Below the pieces are notes generated by a model. The model made no database searches, had not been told where the DNA came from, and worked only from the letters and a program-made list of their open reading frames with translations. From contig MIBD01000129.1 of the NCBI GenBank assembly GCA_001829395.1, positions 20,737-33,597 of the forward strand: DNA of 12,861 nt, read 5' to 3'. A program made the translations under genes and the position numbers. Positions 7,889 to 12,861 of this stretch are shown here, one piece after another (position 1 is the first letter of the stretch; each line of letters begins with the position of its first letter). The DNA comes from Spirochaetes bacterium GWF1_49_6. GTDB taxonomy: Bacteria > Spirochaetota > Brevinematia > Brevinematales > GWF1-51-8.

Positions 7889-7944
7889 TCTATCACAACT
7901 GAAGAAAGGGGGGTCAAATTGATTGCATCCATTCAAATCCTAAC
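7850..7944 (-). ncRNA. Candidate small RNA between a dyad-controlled promoter and a terminator
   Basis: A transcription unit of about 95 bases is predicted: a promoter with TATACT at 7956-7951 gives a start near 7944, and a strong intrinsic terminator ends near 7850. No well-placed start with a good ribosome site was found within it. Its middle holds a single-stranded-looking C-rich stretch (GACCCCCCTTTC, minus strand, around 7916-7905), a feature of RNAs that bind Shine-Dalgarno sequences. The ribosome site of chemoreceptor 1 (AGGGGGTAAAA) could pair with it over about 10 positions with one mismatch; the plus-strand gene at 5048 also has GGGGG. Alternatively the terminator is an attenuator in a long leader of the REC-DHp gene. 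Frame is open from TTG 7936 into that gene, but an N-terminal extension encoded by a terminator is unlikely. Confidence 0.4.
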
Positions 7945-7950
7945 AGAATA

Positions 7951-7979
7951 AGTATAACAACTTTTCTTCAAATCGTCCA
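7951..7979 (-). promoter_or_regulatory. Promoter under tandem dyads, copy 1
   Basis: On the minus strand TATACT (7956-7951) has a weak -35, TGGACG (7979-7974), at 17 bases. The first base of the -35 is the last base of the proximal dyad. A weak -35 touching an upstream dyad fits an activator-dependent promoter. Transcription would start near 7944, into the candidate small RNA. Confidence 0.5.
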
Positions 7980-8016
7980 TCAGGGAATCCCTGATTTTTC
8001 AGGGTTAAAACCCTGA
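7979..8016 (-). promoter_or_regulatory. Tandem inverted repeats, copy 1 of a shared operator
   Basis: The proximal dyad ATCAGGG-N3-CCCTGAT (7979-7995) has perfect 7-base arms. The distal dyad TCAGGGTT-N2-AACCCTGA (7999-8016) has perfect 8-base arms. Centres are about 20.5 bases apart, two helical turns. The proximal centre is 31 bases before the first base of the TATACT box, near -43. The same arrangement recurs at 11723-11760. The shape suits a dimeric helix-turn-helix activator such as a LuxR/FixJ-type regulator, but no such gene is in the window. Confidence 0.55.
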
Positions 8017-8077
8017 TTCTCGTTTTTTATCCCGGCCGAGGAAATTTACCTCTGCGCGCGATAGAAAACCCCTGATA

Positions 8078-9688
8078 TTAAAAATCCTTAAAATCATTCA
8101 TCGGAATTTTATCGCCCGGTCTGATAATCTCCACACCGGAGTTTTTATCAGAAACGGGCTGGGCATGGATCACCGCCGCTTTTTTCACGGAAACATCCTG
8201 CATCCCGGCCGATTTATCCGTCAGCAGTTTTTTATCGGCGGCGTACCCTATTTTCTGCCGTTTCCCCGCCCCGCTTACTATCACGCGAAGATTCTCCACG
8301 ATATCTTTCAGCATCTCCGCCTGGGAGTACATTTCCTCGCCTGCCGCTGCGTTCTCCTCCGACGATGAGGCGGTGGCCTGCACCACCCCGTTCACCTCGC
8401 CGACCGCCTTGGTAATCTGTCCCGCGCCCTTGAGCTGTTCCTGCGATGCGCGGTCGGTCTCGTCCATCAGCGCGCGGATTTTCTCAAGCGATTCTTTCAC
8501 GCTGATGATAGAACTCTTGACGGACTCGCTGAGCTTTTTCCCGTTCGATACGCTGCTTATCGCGCTTTCGATGAGGGCGGCGGTTTCTTTGGCCGCATCC
8601 GCGCTTTTCTGCGCGAGGCTTTTTACCTGGTCGGCGACCACCGCGAAACCGCGTCCGGCATCCCCGGCTCTCGCCGCCTCGACCGCCGCGTTCAGCGCGA
8701 GTATGTTCGTCTGGAACGCGATATCGTCTATCACCTTGATAATCTTCGCCACCCGGTTATTGTTGCTTTCAATTTCCACCATCGCGGCCATCATTTCTTC
8801 CATCTGCGCGGTGTTCTTCTCGGCGGCGCCTCCCGCATCGTTCGTCATCAGTTTCGACTGGTTAATATTCTTCGTGTTGGATTCGATGATCGATTGAAGT
8901 TCCTCGAGCGAAGATGTCATTTCCTCGATAGACGACGCGAGTTCCGACGCCCCGCTGGATAGTTCCTGGCTGGACGTGGAAACCTGCTGGGATGCGTTGG
9001 TCAACTGATTCGCGCTCTGCGATAAATCCTCCACATTCCGGTTAATCCTCCGGGAGATATTCAAGCTGATAAAAATCCCTAATAGTATGGCAAGCGTTAC
9101 TCCCGCGCTCATCCCGATATATCCCTGAAGCCGCGCGTTGTTCGCGATCAAATGCTGTCCCTCAGCCTCAGAGTTAAGAATTCCTTCCAGCTTTTTCCTG
9201 ATGTTATTGATAATTTCCTGAACTTTTCCCAGATAAGCCCTAGTGTTTTCAGTAAAATATTTTTCCGCCCCTCCTGCATCTCCCGCTTTCAGGTATTTCT
9301 CCAGCTCAATAACGGATTGATGCATATCTTTATGAGGCTGATCCAGTTGTGCTAATAACTCCGAGATTTCCGGGAATTCCGTCTCGAACTGTTTTCGTTC
9401 GTCTCCGTAATACCACTTTCCCAGATTGCATTTTGTCGGGTCTTTTTGAACCTCGATATTGGACTTTTTTGTACTGATATCGATCATAACCGTCTGCGCC
9501 CATGATAGATGCTCCACCTCCCTTAAAAGAAGCGATTCATTTAAAAAGTGTGCTTCGTTCATATGATCGGAGATACTGTCGAGATTATTGGTAGAGAGAA
9601 GTCCCAGAATACCGACCGCGAGAACGACCGCCGAAACCGCTAAAAACGCCAGAATCAGCCTGAATGTCAGCCCTGTTTTTTTAAACAT
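8078..9688 (-). CDS. Methyl-accepting chemotaxis protein with predicted extracytoplasmic CZB-like domain (chemoreceptor 1)
   Basis: A 536-residue chemoreceptor that should signal to CheA/CheW. TM1 spans about 11-31 and TM2 about 190-210. Between them lies a helical domain with the spaced ligands of the chemoreceptor zinc-binding (CZB) family: H60 in EHLSW, C87 in KCNLGKWYY, H119 and H123 in PHKDMH. No clear HAMP domain is seen; TM2 runs straight into the cytoplasmic helix. The conserved signalling hairpin is at about 320-355 (DDIAFQTNILALNAAVEAAR), with E- and Q-rich methylation-like helices either side. A linker after about 470 leads to a tail ending DFKDF, which fits the aromatic-x-x-aromatic pattern of CheR/CheB tethering peptides. 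The start has AGGGGG five bases upstream. Closely related to the next chemoreceptor gene, with most divergence in the sensor domain. Confidence 0.93.
   Translation of the reverse strand: MFKKTGLTFRLILAFLAVSAVVLAVGILGLLSTNNLDSISDHMNEAHFLNESLLLREVEHLSWAQTVMIDISTKKSNIEVQKDPTKCNLGKWYYGDERKQFETEFPEISELLAQLDQPHKDMHQSVIELEKYLKAGDAGGAEKYFTENTRAYLGKVQEIINNIRKKLEGILNSEAEGQHLIANNARLQGYIGMSAGVTLAILLGIFISLNISRRINRNVEDLSQSANQLTNASQQVSTSSQELSSGASELASSIEEMTSSLEELQSIIESNTKNINQSKLMTNDAGGAAEKNTAQMEEMMAAMVEIESNNNRVAKIIKVIDDIAFQTNILALNAAVEAARAGDAGRGFAVVADQVKSLAQKSADAAKETAALIESAISSVSNGKKLSESVKSSIISVKESLEKIRALMDETDRASQEQLKGAGQITKAVGEVNGVVQATASSSEENAAAGEEMYSQAEMLKDIVENLRVIVSGAGKRQKIGYAADKKLLTDKSAGMQDVSVKKAAVIHAQPVSDKNSGVEIIRPGDKIPMNDFKDF
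8081..8230 (-). repeat. C-terminal tail block shared with chemoreceptor 2 (copy 1)
   Basis: The last 50 codons of chemoreceptor 1 align without gaps to 9914-10063. I count 7 base differences in 150, giving 2 amino-acid changes. The linker just before it is unrelated in length and sequence between the two genes, so the block stands out as an isolated island of near identity. Confidence 0.9.
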
Positions 9689-9726
9689 TTTTACCCCCTA
9701 AAACGTACTACATTTCTTCACTTAGA

Positions 9727-9756
9727 ATTATAACATGAATTACTAGTATTTTTACA
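9727..9756 (-). promoter_or_regulatory. Possible promoter of chemoreceptor 1
   Basis: A perfect TATAAT lies at 9732-9727 on the minus strand, 38 bases before ATG 9688, but the -35 region (TGTAAA or GTAAAA, spacer 18 or 17) is poor. The surrounding 100 bases are strongly AT-rich. A sequence ACCGATAA at 9779-9772 resembles a sigma-28 -10 element but lacks a matching -35. The gene could also be read from upstream past the chemoreceptor 2 terminator. Confidence 0.4.
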
Positions 9757-9787
9757 TATTATTAGACATTTTATCGGTATTTAGATA

Positions 9788-9819
9788 GAAAAAACCGGGG
9801 CCGATTTCTCGATCCCGGT
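9788..9819 (-). terminator. Intrinsic terminator of chemoreceptor 2
   Basis: On the minus strand ACCGGG pairs with CCCGGT, with an inner TCG/CGG after one mismatch and a 6-base loop, followed by TTTTTT. It begins about 92 bases after the stop of chemoreceptor 2. Its sequence is almost identical to the terminator at 11841-11879. Confidence 0.75.
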
Positions 9820-9910
9820 GATTATTGAAAAGGAACGTTACTTTAACAGATGTATCAGTTGGATTGATTACCCTCAATAGCACTCCCTCAATTGAGTTGC
9901 TCTAGCCGAT

Positions 9911-11527
9911 CTAAAAATCCTTGAAATCATTCATCGGAATTTTATCGTCCGGTCTGATAATCTCCACACCGGAGTTTTTATCAGAAACGGGCTGGGCATG
10001 GATCACCGCTGCTTTTTTCACGGAAACATTCTGCATCCCGGCCGATTTATCCGTCAATAATTTCTTTTCCACCCGCTTACCCTTTGCATTATTTTTAGAT
10101 CTCCCGACAATCCGGCTGAGGTTTTCAATGATTTCACCGAGTATCTCCGCTTGGTTATATAATTCCGCGCCTGAGGCGGCATTTTCTTCAGACGAAGCCG
10201 CGGTAGTCTGCACCACCCCGTTCACCTCGCCGACAGCCTTGGTAATTTGCACCGCGCCCTTGAGCTGTTCCTGCGATGCGCGGTCGGTCTCCTCCATCAG
10301 AGCGCGTATTTTCTCCAACGTATCCTTCATGGACAATATCGATTCCCTGACGGCATCGCTGACTTTTTTACCGTTCGATACGCTGATAATCGCGCCTTCG
10401 ATCAGGTCGGCGGTCTCTTTCGCGGCGTCCGCGCTCTTCTGCGCGAGGCTTTTTACCTGGTCGGCGACTACCGCAAACCCGCGTCCGGCGTCTCCGGCTC
10501 TCGCCGCCTCCACCGCAGCGTTCAGCGCGAGTATATTCGTCTGGAACGCGATATCGTCTATTACCTTGATAATTTTCGCTACCCGATTATTATTATTTTC
10601 TATTTCCACCATCGCGGCCGTCATTTCCTGCATCTGGATTGCGCTCTTTTCTGCGGAATTTCCCGCATCGTTCGTCATCAGTTTCGACTGGTTGACATTT
10701 TTCGTGTTGGATTCGATGATCGATTGGAGTTCTTCCAGCGACGAGGTCATTTCCTCGATAGACGACGCGAGTTCCGACGCCCCGCTGGAAAGGTTTTGAC
10801 TGGACACTGAAATCTGTTTCGACGAGGATGTCAGGCTATCCGCGTTTGCGGTGAGTTCCTTCACGTTGTTTTTTATCTTTTTAGACAAGCTGAAGCTCAT
10901 AAACGATCCCAACCCGCCTAAAAAAAGCGCGAGGAATATCCCTATCCCGGTGCCGCTATACCCCTGAACCAGCGCATCGCTTACCCCGCGGGTATGCGCT
11001 TCGGTATCCTTCTTCAACTCGGATTCTAAATATGTCCTCATACCTCCCAAATCCGCTTGCACCTGAGTCAGGGCCGCCGAAGTTTTATTTAAAAATAATT
11101 CCTCGGCTCCGCTATAGTTTCCTTCTTTCAGCGCTTCCTCCAACGCGATAACCGACTGGTGTAATTCTTTGTGCGGTTTTTCCAGATCGTCGATAAAACT
11201 TTTTAATTCCGGGTACTTGGTTTCAACAATTTTTCTTTCATCGCTGTAATACCATTTTCCCAGATTACATTTAGTCGGGTCTTTTTCTACTTCGATACTC
11301 GGGCTTTTAGCGGATAAAGCGCCCATTACCTTCTGTCCCCACTTGAGATGCTCGATTTCCCGCATGAGTAATTTTTCGTCCAGCACATGAATAGTATCCA
11401 TGCTTTCGGAGAGATTGTTCAGCCTTTCCGTGGAGCTAAAACCCAATAACCCTACTACCATCACAATCACTGTTACGCCTACAAACGCCAAGACTAACCG
11501 TACCGTTAAACTGATGTTCTTCAACAT
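9911..11527 (-). CDS. Methyl-accepting chemotaxis protein with predicted extracytoplasmic CZB-like domain (chemoreceptor 2)
   Basis: A 538-residue paralogue of chemoreceptor 1 with the same layout: TM1 about 11-31; CZB-like domain with H60 (EHLKW), C87 (KCNLGKWYY), H119 and H123 (PHKELH); TM2 about 192-213; signalling hairpin about 322-357; and a tail ending DFKDF. The sensor domain differs at roughly half of its positions from chemoreceptor 1 while keeping all four predicted zinc ligands at identical residue numbers. The hairpin and tail are nearly identical. GGAGG lies five bases before ATG 11527. The leader appears long, about 160 bases from the dyad-controlled promoter at 11695-11723, and includes a possible six-codon upstream frame. 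CZB domains of known receptors such as TlpD bind zinc and respond to metal or oxidants; the ligand here is unknown. Confidence 0.93.
   Translation of the reverse strand: MLKNISLTVRLVLAFVGVTVIVMVVGLLGFSSTERLNNLSESMDTIHVLDEKLLMREIEHLKWGQKVMGALSAKSPSIEVEKDPTKCNLGKWYYSDERKIVETKYPELKSFIDDLEKPHKELHQSVIALEEALKEGNYSGAEELFLNKTSAALTQVQADLGGMRTYLESELKKDTEAHTRGVSDALVQGYSGTGIGIFLALFLGGLGSFMSFSLSKKIKNNVKELTANADSLTSSSKQISVSSQNLSSGASELASSIEEMTSSLEELQSIIESNTKNVNQSKLMTNDAGNSAEKSAIQMQEMTAAMVEIENNNNRVAKIIKVIDDIAFQTNILALNAAVEAARAGDAGRGFAVVADQVKSLAQKSADAAKETADLIEGAIISVSNGKKVSDAVRESILSMKDTLEKIRALMEETDRASQEQLKGAVQITKAVGEVNGVVQTTAASSEENAASGAELYNQAEILGEIIENLSRIVGRSKNNAKGKRVEKKLLTDKSAGMQNVSVKKAAVIHAQPVSDKNSGVEIIRPDDKIPMNDFKDF
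9914..10063 (-). repeat. C-terminal tail block shared with chemoreceptor 1 (copy 2)
   Basis: Partner of the block at 8081-8230: 7 base differences in 150. It encodes the last 50 residues, beginning KLLTDKSAGMQ and ending NDFKDF. Most differences are synonymous, so protein-level selection and recent gene conversion are both possible. Confidence 0.9.
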
Positions 11528-11559
11528 GTATACCTCCAGATGTATCAGACCCCTTTTCT

Positions 11560-11580
11560 CTATCTGAAAAACAATGTCAT
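11560..11580 (-). CDS. Possible six-codon upstream frame in the chemoreceptor 2 leader
   Basis: The frame ATG to TAG encodes MTLFFR and ends 32 bases before the chemoreceptor 2 ATG. It has a strong ribosome site, AAGGAGG, nine bases upstream, better than many real genes here. It may be a translated leader peptide or a standby ribosome site. Length alone cannot distinguish it from chance; the ribosome site is the only support. Confidence 0.25.
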   Translation of the reverse strand: MTLFFR

Positions 11581-11694
11581 CTAAAACAGCCTCCTTTTTT
11601 ATTTTTTATCTTCATTATCAGCGTAATGCAAATAATTCACGTATGTATGTTTTTAAATACTACTATAATTATTTATATAATAGTATATAAGCTT

Positions 11695-11723
11695 AGTATA
11701 CCTCACTATCGTCTATTTGTATA
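11695..11723 (-). promoter_or_regulatory. Promoter under tandem dyads, copy 2 (chemoreceptor 2)
   Basis: On the minus strand TATACT (11700-11695) has -35 TATACA (11723-11718) at 17 bases. The last base of the proximal dyad is the first base of the -35, exactly as in copy 1. The predicted start near 11688 gives a leader of about 160 bases before chemoreceptor 2, with no intrinsic terminator in between. Confidence 0.5.
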
Positions 11724-11760
11724 TCAGGGATACCCTGATTTTTTAGGTGAAAAATACCTA
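11723..11760 (-). promoter_or_regulatory. Tandem inverted repeats, copy 2 of a shared operator
   Basis: The proximal dyad ATCAGGG-N3-CCCTGAT (11723-11739) has the same arms as copy 1. The distal dyad is weaker, TAGGT-N7-ACCTA (11744-11760). Centres are 21 bases apart. The proximal centre is 31 bases before the first base of the -10 box, as in copy 1. The intervening T-run is also shared. Confidence 0.55.
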
Positions 11761-11840
11761 TTTTTTATTAACTTAAAGAAATAATAAACAAAAATGGTTT
11801 ATGTTTATAAATAAATATAACATATATTCATTACATATGC

Positions 11841-11879
11841 AAAAAATAAAAAACCGGGGCCGATTTCTCGGTCCCGGTT
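11841..11879 (-). terminator. Intrinsic terminator of the alpha-amylase gene
   Basis: On the minus strand AACCGGG pairs with CCCGGTT, with an inner CCG/CGG after one mismatch and a 6-base loop, followed by TTTTTTATTTTTT. It starts 43 bases after the amylase stop and shares a 23-base identical run with the terminator at 9788-9819. Confidence 0.8.
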
Positions 11880-11921
11880 CATATGGAAACGGTTCATGGT
11901 TACATAGTGATGACCCTGCTC

Positions 11922-12861
11922 CTACGGGTGGAGATACGCCCCATCCTCGCCGATTTTTCCCGGCGCGGGATTGTTCACCAGGTCGAGGACATATATCCGC
12001 ATATTACCCTGCCCGCTGCAGTTCGCCGCCAATGTGCCGTCTGTGACTACCTTGACGTCCCCGCTAATCGCGTCCTTATATACCCCGTTGGGGATTCCGC
12101 TGAACGCCGCCCCGCCGGAAATAGTCACCAGCACGAAGCTGTCGACCGTTCCGCTCGTGAAGCGCTTCTTGAAGCACATCCCGCCGCTGCACCCGTCGGT
12201 GGAATACTGCCCCTTCTGGAGCGCGGGTATTTTATGCCGTATCTGGTTCAGGCGCTGGAGGTGTTTTGCCAGCGGGTGATTGAGGGTATTCGCCATCTCG
12301 CCCGCCGCGTTGTTCCATACCCCGAAATCGGTGACATTGACGCTCCCGGCGATATGATCGCCGAAATACGCGCGCCCGGTTGTGGCGATAGCGGCGCTGG
12401 GGCCTTTGTCGCACGGCGCGCCCTTCATAAACTGGATCTCGCTTCCGTAGTACACGCACGGGATACCGCGGAACGTGAAGATCAGCGAGAAGCTCTCGGC
12501 GTATTCGGCCTCGCTCCCTCCGTAACGGTTATCCGTATTCGGGCCGTAATCGTGCGAGTCGACATAGCACACGTTCCATGTCGAGTCGTTATAGACATAG
12601 TCGTTATTCTTAGCAAAATTGTACGCCTGCCCCGCCGTACCGAAGTTCCAATGCATCGGGAAGTCGATCACTCCCATCCCCGATGACTGCGAGTAGTCCG
12701 GCGTATGATAGGCGTTTCCCTGCAGGAACGCGTTCTGGCTGGTCGGCTGATTGCCGGTACCCTGGTTATTCTCCCATATATAAGCGTTCGATGCGCACTG
12801 CGCGTCCGTTCCCGTGAACGTTTGCCGTTCGCCCCATGTATAGAACGGTGTCGAGAGCGGC
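11922..12861 (-). CDS. Alpha-amylase family (GH13) protein, C-terminal part; start beyond window
   Basis: The last 313 residues of a glycoside hydrolase that probably cleaves alpha-1,4 glucans. Reading runs open to the window edge, so the ATG at 12677 is internal. Fragment residues 6-11 (FYTWGE) may be GH13 region III, with E11 as candidate acid/base. Region IV is VDSHDYGP, whose D would be the transition-state-stabilising Asp. GIPCVYYGSE is the usual strand-8 sequence, followed by a Gly-rich beta C-terminal domain ending YVLDLVNNPAPGKIGEDG. Cysteines occur at several points (WNVCYVD, IPCVYYG, GAPCDKGP, DGCSGGMC, AANCSG), which suggests disulfides and export; the signal peptide would be outside the window. 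The stop is TAG at 11924-11922, followed by a strong terminator. No partner sugar genes are visible. Confidence 0.88.
   Translation of the reverse strand, partial: PLSTPFYTWGERQTFTGTDAQCASNAYIWENNQGTGNQPTSQNAFLQGNAYHTPDYSQSSGMGVIDFPMHWNFGTAGQAYNFAKNNDYVYNDSTWNVCYVDSHDYGPNTDNRYGGSEAEYAESFSLIFTFRGIPCVYYGSEIQFMKGAPCDKGPSAAIATTGRAYFGDHIAGSVNVTDFGVWNNAAGEMANTLNHPLAKHLQRLNQIRHKIPALQKGQYSTDGCSGGMCFKKRFTSGTVDSFVLVTISGGAAFSGIPNGVYKDAISGDVKVVTDGTLAANCSGQGNMRIYVLDLVNNPAPGKIGEDGAYLHP

Larger units (their letters stand above)
11528..11921. other. AT-rich intergenic region between amylase and chemoreceptor 2
   Basis: A 394-base gap with no convincing gene beyond one possible six-codon frame. From right to left it holds the amylase terminator (11841-11879), about 80 AT-rich bases with nothing recognisable, the tandem dyads (11723-11760), a promoter (11695-11723), and a very AT-rich stretch (11640-11695) with short TATA-type alternations. 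The last part is the chemoreceptor 2 leader with two Shine-Dalgarno-like sites. Confidence 0.7.

Noticed and set aside
7799..7936. A 46-residue N-terminal extension of the REC-DHp protein from TTG 7936
   Set aside because: The frame is open, but it runs through a strong terminator and through the gene's own promoter. A receiver domain starting MSIYRVLVVED at 7798 is normal.
7979..8016. Dyads read as plus-strand intrinsic terminators (stem followed by T-run)
   Set aside because: No plus-strand gene precedes either copy. The loops are only 2-3 bases, and the fixed spacing to a minus-strand TATACT box favours an operator.
9772..9779. Sigma-28 promoter for chemoreceptor 1 (ACCGATAA)
   Set aside because: The -10-like element is good, but no TAAA-type -35 occurs at the required distance; that place is the T-tract of a terminator.
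9871..9898. Short repeats CCCTCAAT twice and palindrome CTCAATTGAG downstream of chemoreceptor 2
   Set aside because: Short, only two copies, no T-run or gene start nearby; compatible with chance.
11640..11720. Replication origin or attachment site in the AT-rich stretch
   Set aside because: AT-richness alone. No DnaA-box cluster, iterons, tRNA gene or integrase is present.

Overview
The window most likely comes from a spirochaete or close relative. The main grounds are a very large, one-pass membrane-anchored coiled-coil protein with a C-terminal helix-turn-helix (the kind named SpiroCoCo in spirochaete genomes), found with transmembrane chemoreceptors. This assignment is inferred from gene content. 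Coding DNA is moderately GC-rich, while the gaps around the chemoreceptors are strongly AT-rich.

Layout. 1-4828 (minus) is a two-gene operon: the 1264-residue coiled-coil protein followed 15 bases later by serS, whose 3' end lies outside the window. A 219-base divergent promoter region separates it from two overlapping plus-strand genes (5048-6611) for unrecognised membrane proteins that look like distant paralogues. These converge, 2 bases apart, on a minus-strand pair: a REC protein with a histidine-kinase DHp segment but no ATPase domain (7133-7798), and purE (class I type) 3-6 bases downstream. Upstream are two long minus-strand chemoreceptor genes, 8078-9688 and 9911-11527. They share one architecture: a predicted extracytoplasmic CZB-like zinc-binding domain, a cytoplasmic signalling hairpin, and a nearly identical 50-residue tail ending in a possible CheR/CheB tether. 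The right edge holds the C-terminal part of a GH13 alpha-amylase, also on the minus strand.

Regulation. The most striking signal is non-coding. Two intergenic sites (7951-8016 and 11695-11760) carry the same promoter design: a distal imperfect dyad, then ATCAGGG-N3-CCCTGAT centred exactly 31 bases before the first base of a TATACT -10 box. The second lies upstream of chemoreceptor 2. The first lies upstream not of a start codon but of about 95 bases ending in a strong intrinsic terminator, after which the REC-DHp gene has its own near-consensus promoter. I read this as a candidate small RNA co-regulated with chemoreceptor 2, with a C-rich segment that could pair with G-rich ribosome binding sites such as that of chemoreceptor 1. 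The terminators of the amylase and chemoreceptor 2 genes are almost identical in sequence.

The chemoreceptors, the candidate RNA and the REC-DHp protein may form one signalling module. serS, purE and the amylase are metabolic or housekeeping genes around it. No tRNA, rRNA, CRISPR array or mobile element was seen.
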